From positions 496,001 to 560,000 of the forward strand of contig NZ_JAUKPO010000002.1 in assembly GCF_030503435.1 (NCBI RefSeq): a stretch of 64,000 nucleotides of DNA, in the 5' to 3' direction. The stretch is from Rhodocytophaga aerolata. Lineage in GTDB: Bacteria > Bacteroidota > Bacteroidia > Cytophagales > 172606-1. Positions 56,028-64,000 of the stretch are shown in pieces. The position numbers and the translations under genes are program-made. Each line of letters begins with the position of its first letter. The stretch's first letter is position 1. The notes under the pieces were generated by a model. That model had not been told where the DNA came from, did no database searches, and worked only from the letters and a program-made list of their open reading frames with translations.

Positions 56028-57101
56028 ACAGTATTAGTGTATACAGGGTTGCTTGTGGTTGTTACTCAAAGCTGGCCCTATTTTTCTCCCAAACCGCCTG
56101 CATCCAACATCTTTCCATTATCAGAGCCGCCTTTAGTATCTATTATTATTCCTGCCAGGAATGAAGCCAGAGCCTTGCCAAAACTTCTGGAGTCTCTTCT
56201 CAACTCAGCCTATACCAGCTATGAGATCCTGGTTATAGATGACCATTCAGAGGATCAGACCTACGAAGTAGCAAATAGGTATCCGGTTACAGTCATTAAA
56301 GCTCCACCGAAGCCCATTGGCTGGATAGGTAAAAGCTGGGCATGTTATATCGGGAGCTGCTTTGCTAAAGGCGACTTATTTTTATTTACTGATGCGGATA
56401 CCATACATACAACCAATGGGTTACAAGATGCAGTAACAGCTCTTAAAAATACCCATGCTGTATTGCTATCTGCACCTTCTTTTCATCAGAATAAATTTTG
56501 GTGGGAAAAACTATTAGGGCCGTTTCATTTCCTGATCACCGTAGCCGCTACACCATTTAACAAACCTAATTTGAAAAATCCGTATGCAATAGGGCAATAC
56601 TTACTCTTCGAAAAGGAGTTCTACCTGTCTATAGGTGGGCATACAGCTATCTGCAGTAGTTTAGCCGAAGATGCAGATCTGGCACGCATGACCTTGGCTA
56701 ATGGCGGACAATACCAGCTGTATACCGATACTAAATTATATGAAGTACAAATGTACAATAGCTTTGCTGAGTTTATATCCGGCTGGAGTCGTATCCTACG
56801 GGTAGGTATGCAGCACATGGAAATCTCCTCTATGATTATTTCTATGCTAGCAGTTTTTGCTTTGCTTTCTATATTTCATGAAAGTGGCAGTATCATCTAT
56901 TGGGTGCCTACTCTACTTACGCTTATTTGTATAGGGCAGGTACAGCAAACTACTGGTAACTATAGCTTATGGGGGATAGTATTTTTTCCAGTTGGGCTAG
57001 GGCTATTCATTTTACTAGGGGTGTGGGCTACTATTTCTCAACTTTTGCGTTTGCCATTGCAGTGGCGTGGGCGGATGTATCCACAGCCAAGTAATATTTA
57101 A
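56013..57101 (+). CDS. Family 2 glycosyltransferase, membrane-bound (CrtQ-like)
   Basis: A 362-residue protein with an N-terminal membrane helix (MEVFFTVLVYTGLLVVVTQ) and a GT-A domain: VSIIIPARNEARALPKLLES, ILVIDDHSEDQTYE, FTDADT (metal-binding), and later AEDADLARM. Two to three further membrane helices lie after about 265. The pattern fits the carotenoid-type glycosyltransferase/CrtQ-like subgroup, but the acceptor is uncertain. The start codon is inside a terminator-like hairpin, so its expression may be limited or regulated. Confidence 0.86.
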   Translation: MEVFFTVLVYTGLLVVVTQSWPYFSPKPPASNIFPLSEPPLVSIIIPARNEARALPKLLESLLNSAYTSYEILVIDDHSEDQTYEVANRYPVTVIKAPPKPIGWIGKSWACYIGSCFAKGDLFLFTDADTIHTTNGLQDAVTALKNTHAVLLSAPSFHQNKFWWEKLLGPFHFLITVAATPFNKPNLKNPYAIGQYLLFEKEFYLSIGGHTAICSSLAEDADLARMTLANGGQYQLYTDTKLYEVQMYNSFAEFISGWSRILRVGMQHMEISSMIISMLAVFALLSIFHESGSIIYWVPTLLTLICIGQVQQTTGNYSLWGIVFFPVGLGLFILLGVWATISQLLRLPLQWRGRMYPQPSNI

Positions 57102-57158
57102 TGAAAAAACACTGCCAACGGGAATTTTGATAGACTTGCATGGTGTTAAATGATTGTG

Positions 57159-57166
57159 TAAATTTG
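57159..57166 (+). promoter_or_regulatory. -7 promoter motif for the metal operon
   Basis: TAAATTTG is an exact TAnnTTTG match 7 bp before the chosen start at 57173, with CTTG 20 bp upstream as a -33-like box. The leader would be very short or absent. Confidence 0.5.
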
Positions 57167-57172
57167 CAGTAT

Positions 57173-57595
57173 ATGAAAGCAAGATTCAGGCAATTTTTGG
57201 CTATATTCCTTATGGGAGTGATATTTATCACAACCACAGGATTTGGCTTGCTTGAACATTCCTGCTTGATGAACAGCAAAAAATCTGCTTCTGTCTTTGA
57301 GAAACAGGCTTGCTGCCCGAAAAAGAAAAACACCGCTACTGATACAGCAGGTACAATTATTAAACCAGCCGTATGCTGTGAATCTCAGGCCCATGTAGCC
57401 AATATAGATTTAGCACCAGCAGTAGAAAAAGTAGCTACTTTCCTTGAAAAAGCTTTTTTTACTATAGTAGAAACAACTATCCGGATGTTTGTATCGGTTA
57501 TGCAAACTGCGGAAGCTGTACTTAATTCTTCTGACTCATCTCCCCCGCTGGCCGGAAAAGATATTTCTATCCGCCACCGTTCCCTATTGATATAA
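57173..57595 (+). CDS. HYC_CC_PP-type small protein
   Basis: About 140 residues from ATG at 57173 (MKARFRQFLAIFLMGVIFIT), which begins with a signal or membrane helix. The mature protein shows the family's conserved order: EHSC, then ACCPKKK, then AVCCESQ, and SPP near the end. These cysteine-rich Bacteroidota proteins are found next to TonB receptors and HMA proteins, and the Cys/His pattern suggests soft-metal binding. It is followed by a TonB receptor gene across a hairpin. Confidence 0.82.
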   Translation: MKARFRQFLAIFLMGVIFITTTGFGLLEHSCLMNSKKSASVFEKQACCPKKKNTATDTAGTIIKPAVCCESQAHVANIDLAPAVEKVATFLEKAFFTIVETTIRMFVSVMQTAEAVLNSSDSSPPLAGKDISIRHRSLLI

Positions 57596-57610
57596 AATTG
57601 AATAGACCTG

Positions 57611-57658
57611 AGAGGTATAGCTATACACAACCTGTGTAGCTATACCTCTTTGTTTTCC
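57611..57658 (+). terminator. Hairpin between the HYC_CC_PP and TonB receptor genes
   Basis: AGAGGTATAGCTA (57611-57623) pairs with TAGCTATACCTCT (57637-57649), and an inner CACA/TGTG stem continues after a 2-nt bulge, around a 3-nt loop. A T-rich stretch follows. It lies 15 bp after the first gene's stop and 45 bp before the second gene's start. Confidence 0.7.
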
Positions 57659-57694
57659 TTTCCAACTTCAAAAAGGTTACTATTCAATTTTACT

Positions 57695-60001
57695 ATGAAT
57701 TCTATTTATAAAAGCTATACTAAACTTATTCGCATTGCCGCTATATTTTTATTACTGCCCCAGCTTATTAATGCACAAACCATTAAAGGAACTGTACTGG
57801 ATGGTTCTGAACCAAATACGCAAATTCCACTGCCAGGCGCAAATGTTTATTGGCTGGGCACCACACAAGGCACCATTACCGATTCTCTAGGCAACTTTTC
57901 CCTAGAACAACGTGATGCCGCTTCCAACCTGGTAATCAGTTATGTAGGATTTACAGGCGATACCATTCAGGTGAATAACACCACACAATTTTACCGCATC
58001 AGTTTAGCCCCACAAGGCTCGCTAAATGAAGTAGTAGTAAAATCTTCGCCAACCTATATTTCCCGAACCGAAACAGCCAAGATAGAAACAATTACTACTA
58101 AAGAATTGCAAAAAGCTGCTTGTTGTAACCTATCCGAAAGTTTTGAAACCAATGCTTCCGTAGATGTATCGTATAGCGATGCAGTTACAGGTGCCAAACA
58201 GGTACAAATGCTTGGTCTGGATGGAACGTATGTGCAAATAAATTCTGAGAATATTCCCTCTATCCGGGGTTTGTCTACTACCTATGGGCTCAGCTTTGTT
58301 CCAGGCACCTGGATCTCAGCTATTGATGTAGGCAAAGGAGCTGGCTCTGTGGTGAATGGCTACGAATCCATTGCCGGACAAATCAATGTAGAATTGCAAA
58401 AACCTGAAACAAGTGACAGGCTATTGCTGAATACCTATATTAATGATATGGGCCGGACAGAATTGAATCTCACTTTAGCTCATCCATTCAATAAAAAATG
58501 GAGTACCGGTTTACTGTTACATGGCAGCCGCATGGGCGACGAACTAGAGAGCAAAATGGACAGAAACAAAGATGGTTTTCTGGATCTGCCTATGTCGAAA
58601 CAATATAATGTGGTGAACCGCTGGAAATATAACGGAGAACGGGTCCAGAGTCAGTTTGGCATAAAAGCCTTGTATGACAGCCGTAAAGGTGGGCAAATGA
58701 ACTATTACCAGCCAGAACATCAGGAAATGGATACTATTCCGGTAGATATGGATCATGGACCTGGACACGAAGATATGCCCAATTATTATCTGCAGAAAAA
58801 ACCTTACTATGGCACCAGTACCGAAACACGCAGAATAGAGGGATTTGCTAAAACAGCTTTGTTGTTTCCCGAAACACCTTATAAAGGCTTAGGCTTAATT
58901 TTATCTGGTATCAATCATGAACAAAACTCATTTTTCGGGTATAATACCTATAATGGAAAGCAGCAAACGGTATATGCTAACCTGATTTACCAGACGATTA
59001 TCAATAATACCAACCACGGATTAAAATTCGGGGCCAGCTATCTGCTGGATTCCTACAATGAACAGTACAGGGATTCTACCTTTGCCCGTACCGAATCAGT
59101 ACCTGGCGTATTTGGGGAATATACCTACACTATTCCAGAAAAATTTACGGCTGTAGTGGGTTTGCGTACGGATTTTCATAATATGTATGGCCCCATTGTT
59201 ACACCTCGGGTACATCTAAAATATAACTTAACACCACAAACCACGTTGCGGGCCTCTGCCGGCAGTGGATTCCGGGTAGCCAATCCTATTGCAGAAAATA
59301 CATCTGTCTTAATCAGTTCCAGGCAGTTGCTGGTAAAAGGCCAGTTAGAACCTGAAAAAGCCTGGAACTATGGAGTAAACCTAACGCATGAGTTTACCAT
59401 ACTCGGCAAAAATGGATTGCTGGGTGTAGATCTTTACCGGACAGATTTTATTAACCAGATTATTACCGATATGGATACCGACCCCAGGCAGATTGCTTTT
59501 TATAACCTGGACGGAAAGTCTTATGCCAATAGTGCACAGGTAGAATTGCAGTACGAGCCGCTAAAATCATTGGATGTGAAGATGGCCTACAAATATTATG
59601 ATGTAAAAAACACTATCAATGGAGAGTTGCTTGCGAGGCAGTTTGTTAGCCGCAACCGGTTTTTCCTGAACCTGGGCTATGCTACCAAATTTGATAAATG
59701 GAAGCTTGATTTCACTACCCAATGGCATGGAGCTAAACGGATTCCAAGTACTTCTGCTAACGAGGAAGTCTACAGAAGAGATAGTTATTCGCCGGCGTAC
59801 CTCTTATTTAATGCCCAGGTAACAAGGGCTTTCAAAAAGTGGGATATATACCTAGGAGGAGAGAATCTGGGTAATTTTAGACAATCAAATCCTATTATAG
59901 CTGCTGATCAGCCTTTTGGCCCGAATTTCGATGCTTCCCTAATTTGGGGACCCGTATATGGCCGGATGATTTACGCAGGTATGCGTTTTAAAATTAAGTA
60001 A
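57695..60001 (+). CDS. TonB-dependent receptor with His/Met-rich region
   Basis: 768 residues from the ATG at 57695, which begins a signal peptide (MNSIYKSYTKLIRIAAIFLL). A carboxypeptidase-regulatory-like domain follows at about 30-105, then the plug with the cysteine motif AACCNLSESFETNASVDVS and GLDGTYVQINSENIPSIRGL. The beta-barrel ends GRMIYAGMRFKIK. A His/Met-rich stretch near residue 345-360 (VDMDHGPGHEDMPNYY) fits metal binding. It imports a metal or metal complex across the outer membrane. The neighbours suggest copper-like soft metals; the exact ligand is unproven. Confidence 0.9.
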   Translation: MNSIYKSYTKLIRIAAIFLLLPQLINAQTIKGTVLDGSEPNTQIPLPGANVYWLGTTQGTITDSLGNFSLEQRDAASNLVISYVGFTGDTIQVNNTTQFYRISLAPQGSLNEVVVKSSPTYISRTETAKIETITTKELQKAACCNLSESFETNASVDVSYSDAVTGAKQVQMLGLDGTYVQINSENIPSIRGLSTTYGLSFVPGTWISAIDVGKGAGSVVNGYESIAGQINVELQKPETSDRLLLNTYINDMGRTELNLTLAHPFNKKWSTGLLLHGSRMGDELESKMDRNKDGFLDLPMSKQYNVVNRWKYNGERVQSQFGIKALYDSRKGGQMNYYQPEHQEMDTIPVDMDHGPGHEDMPNYYLQKKPYYGTSTETRRIEGFAKTALLFPETPYKGLGLILSGINHEQNSFFGYNTYNGKQQTVYANLIYQTIINNTNHGLKFGASYLLDSYNEQYRDSTFARTESVPGVFGEYTYTIPEKFTAVVGLRTDFHNMYGPIVTPRVHLKYNLTPQTTLRASAGSGFRVANPIAENTSVLISSRQLLVKGQLEPEKAWNYGVNLTHEFTILGKNGLLGVDLYRTDFINQIITDMDTDPRQIAFYNLDGKSYANSAQVELQYEPLKSLDVKMAYKYYDVKNTINGELLARQFVSRNRFFLNLGYATKFDKWKLDFTTQWHGAKRIPSTSANEEVYRRDSYSPAYLLFNAQVTRAFKKWDIYLGGENLGNFRQSNPIIAADQPFGPNFDASLIWGPVYGRMIYAGMRFKIK

Positions 60002-60023
60002 CTAAAAACTAATAATTAATACT

Positions 60024-60389
60024 ATGATTGCCATGAAAAAGAGAAAAAATGTATTAATGGCTTTTGCGCTGATGCTATTTGCTACCCTAAGTGCAGCTGC
60101 TCAAACCAAACAGGAGGAAGTAAAGATCAAGACATCGGCTGTATGTAAAATGTGTAAAGCCACCATAGAAAAAAGTTTGGCTTATGAAAAAGGAATAAAA
60201 GAGGCTACGTTGGATGTACCTTCTCAGATTGTAACAGTAACGTTTAATCCAACAAAGACAAATGCCGCCCGTATTAAGAAAGCTATTAACGAAACTGGAT
60301 ACGATGCCGACCAGTTACCTGCCGATGCCCGGGCCTATGACCGTCTGGATGATTGCTGCAAAAAAGATAAAGGTATACATGAGAATTAA
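60024..60389 (+). CDS. Heavy-metal-associated (HMA) domain exported protein
   Basis: A 121-residue protein with a signal peptide (KRKNVLMAFALMLFATLSAA) and one HMA domain: VKIKTSAVCKMCKATIEKSL carries the C-x-x-C metal site, then GIKEATLDVPSQIVTVTFNP and INETGYDADQLPADA. A later CC pair (LDDCCKKD) may add a ligand. Members are periplasmic metal-binding proteins. It starts 22 bp after the TonB receptor gene. An alternative ATG lies at 60033. Confidence 0.88.
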   Translation: MIAMKKRKNVLMAFALMLFATLSAAAQTKQEEVKIKTSAVCKMCKATIEKSLAYEKGIKEATLDVPSQIVTVTFNPTKTNAARIKKAINETGYDADQLPADARAYDRLDDCCKKDKGIHEN

Positions 60390-60400
60390 TGTAATCGTGC

Positions 60401-60441
60401 ATATAACAAAAGAGCTGTCACTGACGGCTCTTTTGTTATAT
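60401..60441. terminator. Bidirectional terminator after the metal operon
   Basis: A 15-bp perfect inverted repeat, ATATAACAAAAGAGC at 60401-60415 and GCTCTTTTGTTATAT at 60427-60441, extended inward by four more pairs (one G-T). It separates the HMA gene from the convergent HisA-like gene. Confidence 0.85.
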
Positions 60442-60467
60442 ATGGTAGCAACTTTTTGACTAGGGTT

Positions 60468-61193
60468 TTAAGCCACCATCATTTTTTCTAACTCTTCTAT
60501 TTTAATTTTGCCATCGTAGTACGCAGTACTGAACATTACTGCATGTACACCCATCTCTTCCAGCTTCATAATATCTTCAATAGAACTCACCCCCCCGCTG
60601 GCAATCAAATAAATATCCGGAAAGCGTTGCAATATTTCTTTATACAGATCAAAGGAAGGCCCTTGTAACCTGCCATGACGGCTAACATCTGTGCATTTTA
60701 CATATTTAATTCCGCGGTTAGCATAAAACTCTATATGCTCCATTACATCAATTTGAGTATTTTTTTGCCACCCTCTGGTCATAATTTTACCGTCCTGTGT
60801 ATCGGCAGCTAAAGCTATTTTTTCGCGGCCATAGCTTACAATCCAGGAGGAGAAAAAGTTTCTTTCTTTAGCTGCTACACTGGCCGCAGTAATATACCTA
60901 GCACCATTTTCAAACACAATCCGCACATCAGAGTCAGTATAGATGCCACCACTGAAGTCAATAGCTAAGCTGGTATAATTGGCAATCATGCGGAGTATAT
61001 TATAGTTTACTACTCTTCCCCGTTGGGCTCCATCCAGATCTATCAATTGTACCCGTTTAATTCCATGTCCTTCAAACGTTTGTGCAAGCTCTATGGGGTC
61101 CACAGAATATACCACTGGATGCTCAAAGTCACCGGGCGCCATTTTTACACATTTTCCATTATAAATGGTTATTGAAGGAATAATTTCTATCAT
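60468..61193 (-). CDS. HisA-like TIM-barrel protein with altered active site
   Basis: A 241-residue protein clearly related to HisA (phosphoribosyl-formimino isomerase), starting MIEIIPSITIYNGKCVKMAP. In HisA the motif is IPAID; here Thr9 replaces the catalytic Asp. Asp131 (LAADTQDGK) and T168/D169 (KCTDVSRHGR) are kept, but His173 replaces an Asp usual in that loop. The phosphate-binding loops are changed too: TAASVAAK where GS-x-AVK is usual, and MFSTAYYDGK where IIGKA is usual; Gly82-Gly83 and GG at 200-201 remain. It is isolated from other his genes. It is probably a paralogue with another role, not the true HisA. Confidence 0.85.
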   Translation of the reverse strand: MIEIIPSITIYNGKCVKMAPGDFEHPVVYSVDPIELAQTFEGHGIKRVQLIDLDGAQRGRVVNYNILRMIANYTSLAIDFSGGIYTDSDVRIVFENGARYITAASVAAKERNFFSSWIVSYGREKIALAADTQDGKIMTRGWQKNTQIDVMEHIEFYANRGIKYVKCTDVSRHGRLQGPSFDLYKEILQRFPDIYLIASGGVSSIEDIMKLEEMGVHAVMFSTAYYDGKIKIEELEKMMVA

Positions 61194-61502
61194 AGAACAA
61201 ATAGGTTAAGGCTGAGTGTATATTATATATTATAAAATTTACTGGAATAATACCAAAATATAGGCATTTTAGTATTATCTCCTTGCCATATAAATTGTAT
61301 GCTGAACGGGCAAAGAGTGCTCAAAGAAATTTAAAAGGTTCAATGTAATAAATTTTTCTTATAAAATATAGCCATTTGCAAAATTTCATTTGCCCTAGAC
61401 AAAGCAGAAATAATACAGTTTATTGGATAAATACTTTTTTGAAGTCTATTCGCCCTATATAACTATACATTCCTGTATATTTGCAGGCTCAAATCTACCC
61501 CT
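61194..61502. other. 309-bp AT-rich intergenic region
   Basis: A spacer between the divergent HisA-like and lysA genes. Apart from the lysA -7 motif I see no gene or structured element. Confidence 0.5.
61476..61483 (+). promoter_or_regulatory. -7 promoter motif for lysA
   Basis: TATATTTG is an exact TAnnTTTG match 19 bp upstream of the lysA ATG, implying a very short leader. No good -33 box is seen. Confidence 0.5.
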
Positions 61503-62735
61503 ATGCAGTTAAAAGAAAATCAGTATTATATTGGGAATGTACCTGTGCTGGATATTTGCCGGGAGTTTGGAACACCGGTATATGTATACGACGGAAATAC
61601 CATTGTTGAAAAACTACATATACTTCAGGAAGCTTTCTCCGGAGTTCCGGTAAAAATAAAGTACGCTGCTAAAGCACTTACCAATATCTCTGTGTTGAAA
61701 CTGTTAAAAAAAGAGGGTGCCGGACTAGATACCGTTTCTATACAGGAATCCCGTATCGGGTTAATGGCGGGTTTTGCTCCGGAAGATATTATGTATACGC
61801 CTAACTGTGTTTCTTTTGACGAAATAGAAGAAGCAGTTGAACTGGGATTAGGGATAAATCTGGATAATATTCCGATGCTGGAACATCTGGGCAAAAAATA
61901 TGGAAGCACAGTACCTTGTGCTATCCGCCTGAATCCACATATTGTTGCTGGGGGCAACACCAAAATTCAGGTAGGGCATAAATATTCTAAATTTGGTATT
62001 TCTGTGGAACAGATGCCGCAAGTGATGGAGGTGGTACATAAATATAAGCTTACCATTAATGGCCTGCATATTCACACAGGTTCAGATATTAAAGAGGCCG
62101 ATGTATTCCTGCAAACAGCCAGTATTTTATTCGATCTGGCCATGCAGTTTCCACACCTGAAATTTATCAATTTTGGTGGAGGCTTTAAAGTACCCTACAA
62201 ACCCGGCGACCACACCACAAATATGAAAGAGCTGGGCCGCAAACTGAGTGATGCTTTTCTGGGATTCTGCAAACGATATGGCAAAACGCTGGAAATGTGG
62301 TTTGAACCGGGCAAGTTTCTGGTAAGTGAGGCTGGCTATCTGCTGGTACAGACGAATGTAGTAAAGCAAACGCCTACTACCGTATTTGTTGGCGTAAACT
62401 CTGGCATGAATCACCTGATACGCCCTATGATGTACGATGCCTACCATGATATAGTAAATGTATCTAACCCGGACGGAGCGCCTAAAGAATATAATGTAGT
62501 GGGATATATCTGCGAAACGGATACCATAGGAGCCAACCGTACGCTGGATGAAGTGCGGGAAGGCGATATTCTGGCTATAAAAAATGCCGGTGCTTACGGG
62601 TTTAGTATGAGTTCTAACTATAATTCGCGTCTGCGTCCGGCGGAAGTGCTGGTGTACCAGGGACAGGCAAAACTTATCCGCCGCAGAGAAGTGCTCGACG
62701 ATTTGCTGAAAAATCAGGTAGAAGCCAATTTTTAA
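61503..62735 (+). CDS. lysA: Diaminopimelate decarboxylase
   Basis: A 410-residue fold-III PLP enzyme. The PLP lysine is in KIKYAAKALTNISVL. Further motifs are GAGLDTVSIQESRIGLMAG, HKYSKFGI, GLHIHTGSDI, KFINFGGGFKVPY, WFEPGKFLVSEAGYLLV and GYICETDTIGANRTL, the last providing the substrate-binding Cys-Glu. It converts meso-diaminopimelate to L-lysine. The length is standard. The DMT transporter gene starts 59 bp downstream. Confidence 0.93.
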   Translation: MQLKENQYYIGNVPVLDICREFGTPVYVYDGNTIVEKLHILQEAFSGVPVKIKYAAKALTNISVLKLLKKEGAGLDTVSIQESRIGLMAGFAPEDIMYTPNCVSFDEIEEAVELGLGINLDNIPMLEHLGKKYGSTVPCAIRLNPHIVAGGNTKIQVGHKYSKFGISVEQMPQVMEVVHKYKLTINGLHIHTGSDIKEADVFLQTASILFDLAMQFPHLKFINFGGGFKVPYKPGDHTTNMKELGRKLSDAFLGFCKRYGKTLEMWFEPGKFLVSEAGYLLVQTNVVKQTPTTVFVGVNSGMNHLIRPMMYDAYHDIVNVSNPDGAPKEYNVVGYICETDTIGANRTLDEVREGDILAIKNAGAYGFSMSSNYNSRLRPAEVLVYQGQAKLIRRREVLDDLLKNQVEANF

Positions 62736-62748
62736 TCTGATAGCAAAA

Positions 62749-62756
62749 TAATTTTG
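62749..62756 (+). promoter_or_regulatory. Possible -7 motif for the DMT transporter gene
   Basis: TAATTTTG matches TAnnTTTG exactly, 38 bp upstream of the start, but no -33 box is visible. Confidence 0.35.
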
Positions 62757-62794
62757 TCTTCAGCTGGCAAAGGCTACCTAGCTACTTTTTTTCT

Positions 62795-63682
62795 ATGCGT
62801 TCCACTTCAGTTGTAGGTTCTATACTGGTTTTTGTAGCGGCAATCTGTTTTTCTGCCAAAGCCATTATGATCAAGCTGGCATTCAATTACCAGATAGACC
62901 CGCTTTCGCTGTTGTTTTTGCGGATGGTATTTTCCTTGCCCTTTTTCATAGGTATTCCCCTGTTACTTCAAAAACAGAAGCCGCAAACGGCGCCTACCAC
63001 AGCTGATTATCTGAAACTGGGGATGTTGGGTATTTTGGGATATTATGCATCCAGTATGCTTGATTTTTTAGGTCTGCAATATGTAACTGCCGGCTTGGAG
63101 AGACTTATTTTGTTTGTATATCCAACTATTGTAGCCATCCTGCTATTTGTGTTTTTTAATAAATCTATTGGTAGAAAAGGAATAATTGCCCTTATACTAA
63201 CCTATGCAGGCATTTTGCTGGTGTTTCTGAATGGCCATAGCCCTCAGCAGCCACATATGTACAAAGGTGCCTTACTGATATTTGCCAGTGCTTGTACCTA
63301 TGCGCTCTACCTGGTTGGTAGCAGCCGGCTCATTCCAAAATTTGGCTCTGTCCGTTATACAGGCTATGTCATGATGGTTTCCTGCGCATCCGTAATTGTG
63401 CATTTTCTGTTCCTGCAAACTGGCTCTATTCTGCAATATCCTATGCCTGTGTATGTGCTCGGCATTTCCATTGCTTTAATTTCTACTGTATTTCCCACGT
63501 TCATGATTTCAGAGGGTATTAAAATGATAGGCGCTGGAAAAGCAGCTATTATTGGCAGTGTAGGTCCGGTAGCCACGATTATCCTTGGCTATCTGGTTTT
63601 ACATGAGCCTATTACATGGAATGAAATTTTTGGTACAGGCTTGGTTCTTACAGGAGTCTTACTGGTAAGTGCAGATAAGTAA
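62795..63682 (+). CDS. DMT family (EamA) transporter
   Basis: A 295-residue membrane protein with ten predicted helices in two EamA repeats. The first begins SVVGSILVFVAAICFSAKAI and the second near GALLIFASACTYALYLVGSS. The closing helix follows AIIGSVGPVATIILGYLVLH. These exporters move amino acids, nucleotides or other metabolites. It follows lysA, so lysine-related export is possible but speculative. Confidence 0.9.
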   Translation: MRSTSVVGSILVFVAAICFSAKAIMIKLAFNYQIDPLSLLFLRMVFSLPFFIGIPLLLQKQKPQTAPTTADYLKLGMLGILGYYASSMLDFLGLQYVTAGLERLILFVYPTIVAILLFVFFNKSIGRKGIIALILTYAGILLVFLNGHSPQQPHMYKGALLIFASACTYALYLVGSSRLIPKFGSVRYTGYVMMVSCASVIVHFLFLQTGSILQYPMPVYVLGISIALISTVFPTFMISEGIKMIGAGKAAIIGSVGPVATIILGYLVLHEPITWNEIFGTGLVLTGVLLVSADK

Positions 63683-64000
63683 TAAGGCTTTTCAGGCAAC
63701 AACATTCTCTCCGCTCCAGGTTGTTGTATAAAGCAGCCGGAATAAATCTTAGTTAAACCAAAAAGGGCAACATCATGTTAGCAATGGGTAACTTAGGTAT
63801 ACCATACGTAGGAAGATGCGCTATAAGAAGCAGCTACCGGCAAAACACAACCATCTATCAATATATTAAGTTAAAGGAGATACTTTTAGTGCCTTACTAA
63901 AGCCTGCCTGAATATACACGAACATGCTTCTCTACGTATATCTGCTGCAATAGCTTGGGATGTAAAATTTATGAAACTGCTGATTAAAATAGGGATATAT
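63683..64000. other. 318-bp region at the window end
   Basis: Mostly no recognised feature. A 41-codon frame at 63775-63900 lacks family similarity and is probably chance. At 63971 an ATG opens a frame (MKLLIKIGIY) to the window end, which may be the start of an exported protein, but ten codons are too few to judge. Confidence 0.4.

Noticed and set aside
60468-61193. Calling the minus-strand barrel gene hisA
   Set aside because: The catalytic Asp is Thr and both phosphate loops are altered, so the function is probably different.
63775-63900. A 41-codon frame at the window end
   Set aside because: No similarity, no ribosome-binding site and no context; frames of this size arise by chance.
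1-64000. tRNA, rRNA, CRISPR arrays, prophage and insertion sequences
   Set aside because: I saw no tRNA-like T-loop motif outside genes, no repeated spacer pattern, and no transposase or integrase frame. A tRNA scan and self-alignment would settle this.

Overview
The window looks like chromosomal DNA of a Bacteroidota member, most likely order Cytophagales. The evidence is a 2213-residue secreted protein with a type IX (Por) secretion C-terminal sorting domain, carboxypeptidase-regulatory-like domains, a TonB-dependent receptor next to a HYC_CC_PP-type small protein, DUF1573, DUF349 and DUF2795 proteins, and AT-rich intergenic DNA carrying the Bacteroidota -7 promoter motif TAnnTTTG. I see no rRNA, tRNA, CRISPR array, prophage or insertion sequence.

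Layout. 1-1313 holds most of a class II fumarase (its C-terminus lies outside the window). 1496-4624 is a BlaI-type repressor, an M56 peptidase fused to outer-membrane-like domains, and a secreted regulatory-domain protein, preceded by two dyads that look like the repressor's operators. 4763-7986 has a small DUF6435 protein, an ATP-dependent DNA ligase and a PQQ-type sugar dehydrogenase. 8211-15071 (minus) is a sugar-acid catabolic cluster: SDR dehydrogenase, Gfo/Idh/MocA oxidoreductase, ThuA-domain protein, mannonate-dehydratase-like enolase-superfamily enzyme, lipoprotein oxidoreductase and an AraC/GyrI-like regulator, with a LacI-type operator-like dyad at its head. 15203-18936 (minus) is a tightly packed, unrecognised three-gene unit: beta-barrel-like protein, large lipoprotein and radical SAM enzyme. 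I rate it the best candidate for an undescribed system. 19563-22839 has a secreted barrel protein, an amidohydrolase, and an ABC ATPase whose start directly follows the stop of a 93-residue membrane protein.

22859-33410 is metabolic and housekeeping: NrtR-like Nudix regulator, fused alpha/beta 2-oxoacid dehydrogenase E1, DUF1573 protein, 5'-nucleotidase, dihydrolipoyl dehydrogenase, RidA, glutamyl-tRNA synthetase and a small acidic protein. 33478-40696 has a creatininase-family hydrolase, EttA, DUF349 and DUF2795 proteins, an orphan FecE-like ATPase, IspD and QueA. 41043-50375 holds an M28 peptidase, a small lipoprotein and the giant T9SS cargo protein. 50483-57101 mixes DUF6992-like, LysE, GH3, YggS, two unknown exported proteins and a glycosyltransferase whose start codon lies inside a terminator-like hairpin.

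57173-60389 is a probable soft-metal (copper-like) handling operon: HYC_CC_PP protein, TonB receptor with a His/Met-rich stretch, and an HMA-domain protein, with a hairpin between the first two genes. 60468-63682 contains a HisA paralogue lacking a catalytic Asp, diaminopimelate decarboxylase and a DMT-type transporter. The strongest functional groupings are the sugar-acid cluster, the metal operon and the radical SAM/lipoprotein unit. All function assignments rest on motif reading only; no database search was run.
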